Below are positions 33,101 to 42,305 of a stretch of DNA of 64,000 bases, piece after piece. Within the stretch, counting starts at the first letter, position 1. Each line of letters starts with the position of its first letter. The notes below the pieces were generated by a model. That model searched no databases and was not told the DNA's origin. It saw nothing but the letters and a program-made list of their open reading frames with translations. A program made the translations under genes and the position numbers. This DNA is from DAORHV01 sp964434575 (lineage in GTDB: Bacteria; Patescibacteriota; Gracilibacteria; Peribacterales; Peribacteraceae): the NCBI GenBank assembly GCA_964434575.1, contig CAYSWB010000008.1, positions 3,619 to 67,618 on the forward strand, written 5' to 3'.

Positions 33101-33247
33101 ATGGCAAAGCCGCTTCCGAAACCCGCGAAGAAACAAAGCACGTTCGACATGGCGCTCAGCCCCTTCACGTGGGCCGTGCGCGAAGCGATGTTGCCCGATA
33201 CCCTGCTCCGCCTGGCGCGCTCCAGGGGCAAGAAGACGCAGAAATAA
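33101..33247 (+). CDS. Small basic protein (48 aa)
   Basis: A 48-residue, Lys/Arg-rich protein with an amphipathic middle (ALSPFTWAVREAMLPDTLLRLA). It has no known family. The start is ATG 33101. A weak CAACAT hexamer lies 6 nt upstream, which matches the spacing of the other leaderless genes. It ends one base before the tRNA-Leu 3' end on the other strand. Modest support. Confidence 0.45.
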   Translation: MAKPLPKPAKKQSTFDMALSPFTWAVREAMLPDTLLRLARSRGKKTQK

Positions 33248-33333
33248 TGGTGCCGGGGAGAGGACTTGAACCTCCATGGGGTTGCCCCCGTCAGCTCCTA
33301 AGGCTGATGCGTCTGCCATTTCGCCACCCCGGC
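33248..33333 (-). tRNA. tRNA-Leu (UAG)
   Basis: An 86-nt cloverleaf including an encoded CCA. The acceptor stem is GCCGGGG/CCCCGGC, the anticodon stem TCAGC/GCTGA with loop CTTAGGA (anticodon TAG, codons CUA/CUG), and there is the long variable arm of class II tRNAs (GGGGGCAACCCC). The T loop is TTCAAGT. No promoter was confidently found. Confidence 0.95.
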
Positions 33334-33379
33334 ATGCGCCGACAGTCTGGCACACGGGCCTTGTCTTGCGAAGCCGCGT

Positions 33380-34381
33380 TCAGCGCTTCGGCTTCTTCTT
33401 GGCGATCTGCTGGATTTCCTCCAGCCGCATGCCGTGTTCCGTCTCGGCCCGGTGTTTCTGCAGTCGTAGGGTTTCTTCCGACCGGAGGTGCGCTGCCTTC
33501 ATCTCGTTCTCGGCGCCGGTTTTCAGGATGCGGGCCTCCATGTCGATGGCGGCGCGCTTTTCCAGGAAGTCCTTTTCCAGCGCCTTGTAGCGCTGCCGGA
33601 ACTGCGCCTGGACATCGCCCTTGATGCGTTCGACGTCCAGCGCGCCGTGCGCGTATGCCGTGCCCGAAATCATCTTGTTGCGCATCTCGGTGTCCAGGGC
33701 GGCGGTGCGCATGCGGCGCCAGCCTTCCAGCTGGTACGCTTTTTGCTTGGCGTTGTTGTCGATGACGGCTTTGCGCGCCTGCATGGCCACGGAAGCGGCC
33801 TCCAGCTCCTTGGAAAATTGGCGGTCCAGGTCCTCGATGCGCGTGCGGAACTTCCGCTGGGCTTCGCGCGTGAGGCGGTCGATTTCTTCTTCGCGCTTCA
33901 GCTTGGCCACCTCCTGCTCGCGCTTGATGCGCGCCTGCTCATGGAGCGATCCCATGTATTCGCCCTGCTTCTTGCGTTCTTCGGCCTTGGCCTTTTCCTT
34001 GGCCTCCATTTCCTGCCGGAGCTTTTCCTTGCGCTGTTTCTCCAACAGGATTTCGCGCTCGCGCTGGCGGTAATTCTTGCGGTAATCCTTGGCTGCCTGC
34101 TTCTTTTCAAGTTTCTTTTCCACGAATGCGTCCATGGCGTCCTGCGCCCGCTCGGAGCGAGCCGCGGCATCGTCCTTGAGCTTTTGCTTGATTGCCCGCT
34201 CGCGCTCGAACCGTTTGCGGCCCAGGTCGGAGATTTTCTTCATTTCCGCTTCTCGCTGGGCCGAATCCCGCGATGCGCGCCCGAGCGCCAACAGGTCGCC
34301 GTCGGAGCGCGGCTGCGCTGGCGGCTCGGCGGCGGGTTGCGCGGGAGCGGGAGTGCCGGCGGCTGGAATCGGTTCATCCAT
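33380..34381 (-). CDS. Long charged coiled-coil protein
   Basis: A 333-residue protein. The N-terminal ~30 residues are Pro/Ala-rich and the rest is almost unbroken charged helix with Lys, Arg, Glu and Gln (e.g. RQEMEAKEKAKAEERKKQ). It lacks a membrane anchor, so it is not a TolA-type linker despite similar composition. An extended -10 TGaTATACT (hexamer complement of 34412-34417) lies 30 nt before the ATG. Function unknown; a scaffold or filament role is possible. Confidence 0.75.
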   Translation of the reverse strand: MDEPIPAAGTPAPAQPAAEPPAQPRSDGDLLALGRASRDSAQREAEMKKISDLGRKRFERERAIKQKLKDDAAARSERAQDAMDAFVEKKLEKKQAAKDYRKNYRQREREILLEKQRKEKLRQEMEAKEKAKAEERKKQGEYMGSLHEQARIKREQEVAKLKREEEIDRLTREAQRKFRTRIEDLDRQFSKELEAASVAMQARKAVIDNNAKQKAYQLEGWRRMRTAALDTEMRNKMISGTAYAHGALDVERIKGDVQAQFRQRYKALEKDFLEKRAAIDMEARILKTGAENEMKAAHLRSEETLRLQKHRAETEHGMRLEEIQQIAKKKPKR

Positions 34382-34438
34382 GCGGGAAACACGCGAAAAC
34401 TATATCCAGCCAGTATATCATAAAATACCGCTTTTGGC

Positions 34439-35140
34439 CTAGTTTTTGCGGCGAACGGACGGTTCTACCGCGTCGGTTTTCCGTTCCACCAGCAACCGAC
34501 GGGCCTCTGCATCACACAGCTGTTCGAGCGGGATGATGATCTCGTCGTGGCGGCGCGGCTGCTCCAGTGGCGGGTTCTGCGGATACAGCACCGCGCGCCG
34601 CACCACATTGGCATTGGCGGAGAACAGATTGGCCGCCTCGGTTTCATGCGGTGACGTGTACACCGCGAATACGCGACGCATGGCGAAATGGTGTTCGTCC
34701 TGCCCCAGTGACACCATCGGCACCGCGCCAGCCGCCAGCAACTGCGCCGAGTCTGCGAAGTCATCCGGGTCCGTGTAGGCGATTACTGCACGCTGCAGCG
34801 GATGGTCCAAGAGACCCGTTGCATACGAATAGACGCCAGGAGTCGGGTCGATGGTGGCCAGGATGTCGTTTCTGCGGACGTTGCGGCCGCGCTTGCGCCC
34901 GAACGGGCGCGCATCGGTCAGGCCATGCATCTGGTATTGCGTTACATGCAGCCGTAATCCCAGGCTTTCGGCGGCCATGCGGAACATCTCCACCATTTGG
35001 TCGATCTGTTCGTCCAAATGGGCCGCCTTCTCCGCTGCGCCTATGCTGCGCTTACGGTCGACCTGATCCTGCATCATGCGCGACATCTCCGTGGACGGAG
35101 GGCGCAGGATGCCGACGGAACATCCGGTGGCAAGGTACAT
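34439..35140 (-). CDS. Hypothetical protein
   Basis: A 233-residue soluble protein I do not recognise. It begins with a helical, Met/Gln-rich part (MMQDQVDRKR...HLDEQIDQMVEMFRM) and continues as a mixed alpha/beta domain (LLDHPLQRAVIAYTDPDDF, AVPMVSLGQDEHHFAMRRV). It shows no nucleotide-binding or metal motif beyond scattered His/Asp. The ATG is preceded by AAGAAT 5 nt upstream, consistent with a leaderless mRNA. An in-frame later ATG (MSRMMQ) is also possible. Confidence 0.62.
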   Translation of the reverse strand: MYLATGCSVGILRPPSTEMSRMMQDQVDRKRSIGAAEKAAHLDEQIDQMVEMFRMAAESLGLRLHVTQYQMHGLTDARPFGRKRGRNVRRNDILATIDPTPGVYSYATGLLDHPLQRAVIAYTDPDDFADSAQLLAAGAVPMVSLGQDEHHFAMRRVFAVYTSPHETEAANLFSANANVVRRAVLYPQNPPLEQPRRHDEIIIPLEQLCDAEARRLLVERKTDAVEPSVRRKN

Positions 35141-35222
35141 GACACATTCTTAGGCCGCATGGCGCTCCCGATCAACAAACTACCCGCGCAGCGACGCGCG
35201 ACCGCTCATTTGAGCGCCGGAA

Positions 35223-36989
35223 TCACGCGATCTCGTTGATGGTCAGGCCCAGTTCGGCGATCTGTGCCTCGGGCATCGCCGACGGCGCGCCGAGCATCAG
35301 GTCCTTGGCCTTCTGGTCCTTGGGGAACGGGGTCACCTCGCGGATGTTGGGTTCGCCGGCCAGGATCATCACCACGCGGTCGATGCCGTAGGCGAAGCCG
35401 CCGTGCGGCGGAGCGCCGTACTCGAACGCTTTCAGCATGTGGCCGAAGCGCTTCTGCTGGTCCTCGGCATTGATGCCGAGCATCTCGAACACCTCGCTCT
35501 GCAGCTTGGGGTCGTGGATGCGGATGGAACCCGAACCCAGTTCGTAGCCGTCCAGCACCAGGTCGTAGCACACCGCGTGCACGCCGTGCGGGTTTTCCTT
35601 GCGGTGCTTCCACTGCTCGGGGTTGGGGCTCGTGAACGGGTGGTGCGAGAACGTCACGCTGCCGTCGTCCTGCTCCTCGAACATCGGGAAATCCGTCACC
35701 CAGAACATGGCGTGCGTGCTTTCGTCGATCAATCTGAAACGCTTGGCGGCCTCGCCGCGAACCTTGGCCAGCGCCGCACAGACGATCTTGTAGCGGTCTG
35801 CGCCGAAGAACAGCGCGTCGCCTTTCTGGGCGCCGGTAAGCTTCTGCAGCTGGTCCAGGAAACCGTCCTTGAAGAACTTGAGCAGCGGCGAAGACGGACC
35901 CTCTTCCTTGAACAAGATGTACGCCAGGCCCTTGGCCTTCATCTCCTTCACCAACTCGGTCCAGGTGTCGATTTCCTTGCGGCTGAGCTCGGCTCCACCC
36001 GGAATGCGGATGGCGCGCACGGTGCCGTCCTTCAGCTTCAGCGCGTCCTCAAAGACCTTGAAGCCGCAACCCGGCACGACGGACGTGACGTCCGTGATGG
36101 GCAGGTCGTAGCGCAGGTCGGGCTTGTCCGAACCGTACGTGTCCATGACGTGCTTCCAGGTGTAGCGGGCCACCTTGCCGCCCTTGAGCTTCTTGGGGCT
36201 GCACTGCTTCAGGATTTCCAGCAGCGATCCTTCGATGATGTTCTGTACGTCGTGCTGGTCGCCGAAGCTCATCTCGAAGTCCAACTGCACGAACTCCGGC
36301 TGGCGGTCGCCGCGCAGGTCTTCGTCGCGGAAGCAGCGTGCGATCTGGAAGTACTTATCCAGTCCGCCGACCATGCACAGCTGCTTGAGCTGTTGCGGGC
36401 TCTGCGGCAGCACGAAGAACTGCCCCGGATACACGCGCGACGGCACGATGTACTCGCGGGCGCCCTCGGGCGTGCCCTTGATGAGACACGGCGTGTCGAT
36501 TTCCAAGCAGCCCTGGGCCGAGAAGTACTGGCGGATGATCTGGAAGACTTTAGAGCGCAGGATGACGTTGCGCTGCATGCGCGCGGTGCGCATGTCCAGG
36601 TAGCGGTATTGCAAGCGCAGCTCTTCGTTCACCGGCGTCGCGGCGTCGATCTCGAACGGCGGCGTCTTGGCCTTGTTGAGCACCTCGCAGCCGGTCGCGG
36701 TTACCTCGATGGCGCCGGTCGGCAGCTTGGGGTTCTCGGTGCCGGCCTGGCGCTTGTCCACGGTGCCGGTGATCTTCAGCACCCATTCCGGACGGATGGC
36801 TTCGGCGGCGGCGAACGCCTCTTTGTTCTTTTCGGGATGGAACACCACCTGCGTGAGGCCGTAGCGGTCGCGCAGGTCGATGAAGATCAGTCCGCCGTGG
36901 TCGCGGCGTCCGTTCACCCATCCGCAGAGGGTGACGGTCGTGCCGACGTGGGAAGCGGTGAGTTCACCGCAGGTGTTGGTGCGCAGCAT
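35223..36989 (-). CDS. aspS: Aspartyl-tRNA synthetase, probably non-discriminating
   Basis: A class II synthetase, 588 aa with the bacterial architecture: an OB-fold anticodon domain (~1-105), catalytic motifs, a GAD insertion (~290-420), motif 2 FRDEDLRGDRQPEF, and motif 3 GFAYGIDRVVMIL. GSGSIRIHD is typical of bacterial AspRS. In the anticodon domain it has His31 (RRDHGG) and a Gly near residue 83, the residues linked to non-discriminating AspRS of the Pseudomonas type, which also charge tRNA-Asn. The start at 36989 is set by the conserved N-terminus; the longer frame upstream is not AspRS-like. Confidence 0.95.
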   Translation of the reverse strand: MLRTNTCGELTASHVGTTVTLCGWVNGRRDHGGLIFIDLRDRYGLTQVVFHPEKNKEAFAAAEAIRPEWVLKITGTVDKRQAGTENPKLPTGAIEVTATGCEVLNKAKTPPFEIDAATPVNEELRLQYRYLDMRTARMQRNVILRSKVFQIIRQYFSAQGCLEIDTPCLIKGTPEGAREYIVPSRVYPGQFFVLPQSPQQLKQLCMVGGLDKYFQIARCFRDEDLRGDRQPEFVQLDFEMSFGDQHDVQNIIEGSLLEILKQCSPKKLKGGKVARYTWKHVMDTYGSDKPDLRYDLPITDVTSVVPGCGFKVFEDALKLKDGTVRAIRIPGGAELSRKEIDTWTELVKEMKAKGLAYILFKEEGPSSPLLKFFKDGFLDQLQKLTGAQKGDALFFGADRYKIVCAALAKVRGEAAKRFRLIDESTHAMFWVTDFPMFEEQDDGSVTFSHHPFTSPNPEQWKHRKENPHGVHAVCYDLVLDGYELGSGSIRIHDPKLQSEVFEMLGINAEDQQKRFGHMLKAFEYGAPPHGGFAYGIDRVVMILAGEPNIREVTPFPKDQKAKDLMLGAPSAMPEAQIAELGLTINEIA

Positions 36990-37002
36990 AGAGGGCTTGG
37001 AA

Positions 37003-37031
37003 TTGCGGAATTTCGGCTTGCAGAGTACAAT
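37003..37031 (+). promoter_or_regulatory. Promoter of the 37055 gene, divergent from aspS
   Basis: TTGCGG (37003-37008), 17-bp spacer, TACAAT (37026-37031), then an A/C-rich leader of ~17 nt before the ATG. The same short region must also hold the aspS promoter. Confidence 0.72.
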
Positions 37032-37054
37032 AGGGAGAAACCAACCACAACACG

Positions 37055-37471
37055 ATGGATCACGTTTCCCACCATGACCGGGGCCCCCGACTGGCCGTGC
37101 AGGTGCGCCGCTGGATGGAGCTGGGCGAATACCACGGCGCCGAGCGGACGTTCGAGGAGCGGTATGCCGCGTTTGCGGCCCAGGCTCGCGCATTGCCGCT
37201 GCGCGAAGCCGGCGAAATGATCTTGGGATTCATGGAGGCCAGCGTGCAGCACTACGAGCCCTTGCTGCGGGCCATCAACGACTTGGGACTGCTTGCCGAC
37301 CATGCCCGGTCCGGTGAAAAACACGAGTGGCGGCCTGTCGCCGCGCGCGTGCGCGAACAACTGGTGGTCGCGGGCTTCCGCTACCAGCCGCACGAAGTGC
37401 ACCACGCCGTGGCGAACCTGCACGACGTCCTGCAAGACGCCGTGTCGATTTTGGAGGAGCGGGCTACTTGA
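37055..37471 (+). CDS. Hypothetical helical protein
   Basis: A 138-residue, His/Arg/Glu-rich protein predicted all-helical, with no signal peptide or known motif. Repeated aromatic and charged positions (MILGFMEASVQHYEPLLRAI) suggest a helical bundle. The last 8 bp overlap nrdR convergently. A good promoter supports its being real. Confidence 0.65.
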   Translation: MDHVSHHDRGPRLAVQVRRWMELGEYHGAERTFEERYAAFAAQARALPLREAGEMILGFMEASVQHYEPLLRAINDLGLLADHARSGEKHEWRPVAARVREQLVVAGFRYQPHEVHHAVANLHDVLQDAVSILEERAT

Positions 37472-37910
37472 ACAGTTTGCCGAGCTCGTTCTTGAACTCT
37501 TCCACGTCCTTGAACTCGCGGTGGATGGATGCGAACCGGATGTAGGCGACCTTGTCGATTTTCGCGAGCGCCTGCATGACGTCCTTGCCGATGGTAGTGC
37601 TTTCCACCTCCTGCTTGTTCTTACCCCACTTCTCTTCCAGCGCGTTAAGCATGTTATCCACGGCCTTCTGCGTCACCGGGCGCTTGGTGCACGCCAACCA
37701 AATGCCGCGCTCCAACTTGGTGCGGCTGTAGGGCTCGCGGGTGCCGTCGCGCTTGATGACGATGAACGTCGAAAGCTCCTGCCGCTCGAACGTGGTGAAG
37801 CGGTGGTCGCACTTGGTGCATTCGCGGCGGCGGCGCACGGCGCGTCCGTCCTCGGTCAGGCGCGAATCGATCACGGCCGTGTCCTCGTACTTGCAACGCG
37901 GGCAGCGCAT
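37464..37910 (-). CDS. nrdR: Transcriptional repressor NrdR
   Basis: An ATP/dATP-sensing repressor of ribonucleotide reductase genes. The 148-residue protein has a zinc ribbon with Cys3, Cys6, Cys31 and Cys34 and an ATP-cone domain (~46-136; IVIKRDGTREPYSRTKLERGI). It is the last gene of dnaE-tsaC-nrdR, 18 nt after tsaC. Its placement with the replicative polymerase links dNTP supply to replication. No nrd gene or NrdR box was found in the window. Confidence 0.95.
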   Translation of the reverse strand: MRCPRCKYEDTAVIDSRLTEDGRAVRRRRECTKCDHRFTTFERQELSTFIVIKRDGTREPYSRTKLERGIWLACTKRPVTQKAVDNMLNALEEKWGKNKQEVESTTIGKDVMQALAKIDKVAYIRFASIHREFKDVEEFKNELGKLFK

Positions 37911-37928
37911 GGCCTCATCATACCCGGC

Positions 37929-38540
37929 TTACGCCCCCGTATCCACGCGCAGGGCGCCTTGCCGGATCACCGTCACCGTGTCGCCTTCCACGCGTGCCAC
38001 GGTGGACGGCGGGGCTTTGGGCAGCATTCCCCCGTCGATGACCAGGTCGGGCCGCACGGTGCCGAATTGCTTCAGCAGGGCCGACACCACGTACGCCTCG
38101 GGCATGCCCGAGATGTTGGCCGACGTGGTGCTTACCGGCACCGGGTGGCGGGACGCGATTTCGGTGGCGATGGGATGGGACGACACGCGCACGCCGAGCG
38201 TCGTGTGCTCGCCTTCCGGCGCGGGGTACAGCTTGGGCGCGCCGGGCTTCAGCGGCACCACCAGCGTGAGTGGGCCGGGGAAATGGCGGCGGGCCAGGCC
38301 CATCGCCGGGCCGGGCCACTCCACGTACACGCCGGCGCGTTCCATGGACGCGAACAGCGCGCTTACCGGCTGCGTGAGCGGGCGGCGCTTGATGGCGAAG
38401 AGTTTGCGCACTGCGGCCGGATTCGTGAGGTCGCAGGTGATGCCGTAGCACGTCTCGGTGGCATGCACGATCACGCCGCCGCCGGCCAGAATGGCCAGGG
38501 CCTCATCGATGGCCTGGGGGGTGGCGGGGAGGATTTTCAT
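37929..38540 (-). CDS. tsaC: Threonylcarbamoyl-AMP synthase (TsaC/Sua5 family)
   Basis: Makes threonylcarbamoyl-AMP for the t6A37 tRNA modification. At 203 aa it is the short TsaC type, without a Sua5 C-terminal domain. ATETCYGITCDLTN, FAIKRRPLTQPVS and PGPLTLVVPL line the ATP/threonine pocket, and STTSANISG closes it. Its ATG is one base from the dnaE stop (TGATATG), so the genes are co-translated. Confidence 0.94.
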   Translation of the reverse strand: MKILPATPQAIDEALAILAGGGVIVHATETCYGITCDLTNPAAVRKLFAIKRRPLTQPVSALFASMERAGVYVEWPGPAMGLARRHFPGPLTLVVPLKPGAPKLYPAPEGEHTTLGVRVSSHPIATEIASRHPVPVSTTSANISGMPEAYVVSALLKQFGTVRPDLVIDGGMLPKAPPSTVARVEGDTVTVIRQGALRVDTGA

Positions 38541-38541
38541 A

Positions 38542-41500
38542 TCAGGCCGTGACGGCGAATGTTTTCACCGCGTCGTCGATGCGTTTTTCCAGGATGGGCG
38601 ACATGGAGATGGTCAGGCTCACCGGCACGATCTTATCGCCGATCTTCAGCTGCACCTTTTCGCGGCCCGGGAACGTCTCGAAGATCTTCTTCAGTTCCAG
38701 CAGCAGCTGCTTGGAAGCGCGCGCGGGCAGCGCCACGGTGTGCACGGAAATCTGCGTCACGCCATCCGCCTTCACCGGCTCCACCGCCGGCTGAGAGACG
38801 TTCGTCACGCCCTCGGGCGTGCCGCCGGCCAGCCCCACCTTGGCGGCCGCTTCGGCCATGTTCATGCCCTTCACGATCCACATGCTCACGGGGCCGAGGA
38901 ATTCGCCGATGACGGGCTCGGTTTTCTTGTCCTCCATTTTCTCCACCACCACCTCGCCTTCCTCCGTGATGGTCTCGATGCCTTCCTCGGCCGGCTTGGC
39001 GCGCGACCGCCACGACTTCGAGCCTTCCTCGTCGAACATACCGGCCTCCTTGGCTTTTTCGATCATCATGCTCAGGGATGCGCGCTTCACCGCGTCGGCG
39101 CGTAGTTGCGGCGCTCCCATGCGCATCTCCAGCGTTCCCGCCATCACCAGCACCGTGTCGGGCCGCTCGAGCGCTTCCTGGGCCTGCGCGTAGGTGCGCG
39201 GGAACAGCGTCACTTCCATCCTGCCGGTGGGGTCTTCGATGGTCAGGATGGCCATCGTCTCGCCCTTCTTGGTACGCAGGACCTTCACGCTTTCCACGAT
39301 GCCCGCCACGGTGATCTTGCGGCTGGCGTCGTCCTGGGTGAGCGTCTCGATCAGGCGGGCTTTCTTGCCGATGTATTTGCGCAGTCCGGCCAGCGGGTGG
39401 CTGCTGACGTACAGTCCCAGCGTCTCCTTCTCCCATGCCAGTTTCTGCTGCGAGGTGGCCGGTTCCTGCTGGTCGAATTCGATCGCCACGCCTCCGCCGC
39501 CCGCCATCGCGAACATGTCGGTTTGCGACGAGCCCGCGTCGCCGATGGATTTACTGAATTCCACCACCTTCGTGTACTGGTTTACCAGCGTGCCGCGCTC
39601 GCACAGCGAATCCAGCGCGCCGGACTTGGCCAGTGATTCCAGGAATTTCTTGTTCAGGATCTTGCTCGGCACGCGCTTGGCGAACTCTTCCAGCGTGGCG
39701 AATTTCCCGCCCTCGTCGCGGATGGCGATGATCTGCCGCACCGAGCTTTCGCCGATGCCCTTGATGGCGGCCAGACCGAAGCGGATTTTCCTGTCCGGCA
39801 GCGCGGTGAAGTGGGCCAGCGATTCGTTCACGTCCGGCGGCAGCACGTCCAGGCCCATCGCGCGGGCTTCTTCGATTTCGATGCTGATGCGCTCGGTGTC
39901 GCCGTCTTCGCTGGAAAGCAGCGCGGCCATGAATTCGGTGGGATAGTGCGCCTTCAAGTAGGCCGTCTCGTAGGCCACGCGGGCGTAACACGCGCCGTGC
40001 GACTTGTTGAAGCCGTAGCCGGCGAACGGCGTGATGACGTCGTCGAACAGCTCCACCGCGAGCTTCTTGTCGTATCCGCGGCTGGTCGCGCCCTTGATGA
40101 ACAAATCTCGCTGGGCATCCAGCTCCTTCTTGATCTTCTTGCCGATGGCGCGGCGCAGCAAGTCGGCCTCGCCGAGCGAGAAACCGGCGAACACGCGGGC
40201 CATTTCCAAGATCTGCTCCTGGTAGATACCCACGCCGTAGGTGGGCTTGAGGATGGGCTCCAGGTCGGGGTGCAGGTACTTCACTTCCTTCAGGCCGTGC
40301 TTGCACTTGATGTAGTCCGGGATTTTTTCCATCGGACCCGGGCGGTACAGAGACACCATGGCCGTGATGTCGTCGAAGGCGCTGGGTTTCAGTTGTTTCA
40401 GGTACCGCCGCATGCCGCCTGACTCGAGCTGGAACACGCCGGTGGTCTCGCCGCGCGACAGCAATTCGAACGTCGGCTTGTCGTCCAGCGGGATGGTCCG
40501 GATGTCGATCTTCACCTTGTGCATGCGCTCGATGATGAGGAGCGCGGTCTGGATGATGGTGAGGTTTTTCAGTCCCAGGAAGTCCATTTTCAGCAGGCCC
40601 AGCGACTCCAGCGGCTTGGCGTCGTACTGCGTGATGAGTGTCTGGTCGTCTTTGGGCGCCTTCTGCACGGCGGTGTACTTGGTGGCTTTCTCCGGGGTGA
40701 TGACCACGCCGCAGGCGTGCACCGAGACGTGGCGGGCCTTGCCCTCCAGTTTCTGCGCGACTTCCAGGATCTTGCGGTACGTCTCGTTGGTTTCCAGCAC
40801 AGCCTGCAATTCCGGACTCTGCAGCGCTTCCTCCAGCGACGTGCCGGGGCGCTCGGAGATCAGCTTGGCCAGCGCGTTCATCTCCGCGAACGAAACGCCG
40901 TACGCGCGGCCCACGTCCTTCACCGCGGCGCGCGCGGCCAGCGTTCCGAAGGTACAGATCTGCACCACGCGGTCGGCGCCGTACTTCGTGCGCACGTACT
41001 CCAGCACTTCGTCGCGGCGCGTGTCGGCGAAGTCGATGTCGATATCGGGCATGGAGATGCGTTCCGGATTCAGGAAGCGCTCGAACAGCAGTCCGTGCTC
41101 CAGTGGGTCCAGCGTGGTGATGTCCAGGACGTAACTGACGATCGATCCGGCGGCCGATCCGCGGCCCGGCCCCACCGTGATGCCGCGGCGCTTGGCCTCG
41201 CCCACGATGTCCGAGACGATGAGGAAGTATCCCGAGAAGCCCATTTTGTCGATGACGCCCAGCTCGTATTCGAGGCGGTCGTCGATGATCTTCTGTTTGG
41301 CGGCGTCGGCGTTCGGGTAGCGAAGCTTGGCGCCCTCCACGCACTGCTTCTTCAGCAGTTCCGGCTCGGTTTCGCCCTTGGCGACCGGGAACTTGGGAAT
41401 TTTGTATTGGCCGAACGGAATCTTCACGTTGCAGCGGTCGGCGATGACGCGCGTGTTTTCCAGCGCTTCCGGCACGTGGCCGAACGCCTTCTCCATTTCG

Positions 41501-42255
41501 GCGAACGGGCGCATGGAGAAGTCGCTGTCGCGCATGGAGAAGCGGCCGGCATCGCTGACGTTGGCGCTCTTCTGGATGCACAGCAGCACGTCGTGGGCCT
41601 CGGCGTCCTCGGTGCGGCAGTAGTGGCTGTTGCACGAGGCCACCAGCGGCACGCCCAGCTCCTTGCCGAAGCGGATGAGCTGCTGGTTCACCTCGGCCTG
41701 GCCCGGCACATTGGGCAGGTCCATGAGCTCGAAGTACAGGTTGTCCTTGCCGAAGAACGAGCGGTACTGCTCCACCAGGGTCTTCAGGCGCTCGAAATCC
41801 TCGGCCATCGCCGCCTGCGGGATGGCGCCCGAAATCGGGCCGCTGAGCGCGATGAGCCCCTTGCCGTACTGCGCCAGCAGCTCGGCGTCCACGCGCGGCT
41901 TGTAGTACATGCCTTCCAGCGCGGCCCGTGTGGCCAGCTCCAGCAGGTTGGCGTAACCCTCGTCGGTTTCGGCCAGCAGCACCAGCGGGTAGCGGCGGGT
42001 GTCCATGGAGCTGTCCTTGTCGTGGCGCGTGCGTGCGGCCACGTACGTTTCCAGTCCGATCAACGCCTTCAGGCCTTCGTCTTTGCACGCCTTGTAGAAG
42101 TCGATCAACCCGTAGGTGTAGCCCTTGTCCGCCAGGCCGACCGCGCTGTGGCCCAGCTCCTTCGCGCGCAGCACCACTTCCTCGGGGGTCGGGAGACCCT
42201 CCAGCAGGGAGAACGTCGAATGGCAGTGCACGTGCACGAAATCCTTTTCTTGCAT
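38542..42255 (-). CDS. dnaE: DNA polymerase III alpha subunit
   Basis: The replicative polymerase, 1237 aa. The PHP domain at the N-terminus has HVHCHSTFSLLEG; the palm carries PDIDIDFADTRRDE (~residue 402) and KMDFLGLKNLT (~558). Later come the fingers, the helix-hairpin-helix, an OB fold, and a tail of ~150 residues. The PHP motif keeps several His, so proofreading by PHP is possible. TACAGT (complement of 42262-42267) ends 6 nt before the ATG, so the operon mRNA should be leaderless. First gene of dnaE-tsaC-nrdR. Confidence 0.97.
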   Translation of the reverse strand: MQEKDFVHVHCHSTFSLLEGLPTPEEVVLRAKELGHSAVGLADKGYTYGLIDFYKACKDEGLKALIGLETYVAARTRHDKDSSMDTRRYPLVLLAETDEGYANLLELATRAALEGMYYKPRVDAELLAQYGKGLIALSGPISGAIPQAAMAEDFERLKTLVEQYRSFFGKDNLYFELMDLPNVPGQAEVNQQLIRFGKELGVPLVASCNSHYCRTEDAEAHDVLLCIQKSANVSDAGRFSMRDSDFSMRPFAEMEKAFGHVPEALENTRVIADRCNVKIPFGQYKIPKFPVAKGETEPELLKKQCVEGAKLRYPNADAAKQKIIDDRLEYELGVIDKMGFSGYFLIVSDIVGEAKRRGITVGPGRGSAAGSIVSYVLDITTLDPLEHGLLFERFLNPERISMPDIDIDFADTRRDEVLEYVRTKYGADRVVQICTFGTLAARAAVKDVGRAYGVSFAEMNALAKLISERPGTSLEEALQSPELQAVLETNETYRKILEVAQKLEGKARHVSVHACGVVITPEKATKYTAVQKAPKDDQTLITQYDAKPLESLGLLKMDFLGLKNLTIIQTALLIIERMHKVKIDIRTIPLDDKPTFELLSRGETTGVFQLESGGMRRYLKQLKPSAFDDITAMVSLYRPGPMEKIPDYIKCKHGLKEVKYLHPDLEPILKPTYGVGIYQEQILEMARVFAGFSLGEADLLRRAIGKKIKKELDAQRDLFIKGATSRGYDKKLAVELFDDVITPFAGYGFNKSHGACYARVAYETAYLKAHYPTEFMAALLSSEDGDTERISIEIEEARAMGLDVLPPDVNESLAHFTALPDRKIRFGLAAIKGIGESSVRQIIAIRDEGGKFATLEEFAKRVPSKILNKKFLESLAKSGALDSLCERGTLVNQYTKVVEFSKSIGDAGSSQTDMFAMAGGGGVAIEFDQQEPATSQQKLAWEKETLGLYVSSHPLAGLRKYIGKKARLIETLTQDDASRKITVAGIVESVKVLRTKKGETMAILTIEDPTGRMEVTLFPRTYAQAQEALERPDTVLVMAGTLEMRMGAPQLRADAVKRASLSMMIEKAKEAGMFDEEGSKSWRSRAKPAEEGIETITEEGEVVVEKMEDKKTEPVIGEFLGPVSMWIVKGMNMAEAAAKVGLAGGTPEGVTNVSQPAVEPVKADGVTQISVHTVALPARASKQLLLELKKIFETFPGREKVQLKIGDKIVPVSLTISMSPILEKRIDDAVKTFAVTA

Positions 42256-42305
42256 GGTTCCACTGTATCAAGGTCGCGCCCCGCTGTCCCCGGTTTTACG
42301 GCCCT

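Noticed and set aside
33380..34381. TolA-like periplasmic linker
   Set aside because: Composition is similar, but there is no N-terminal membrane anchor and no TolA C-terminal domain.
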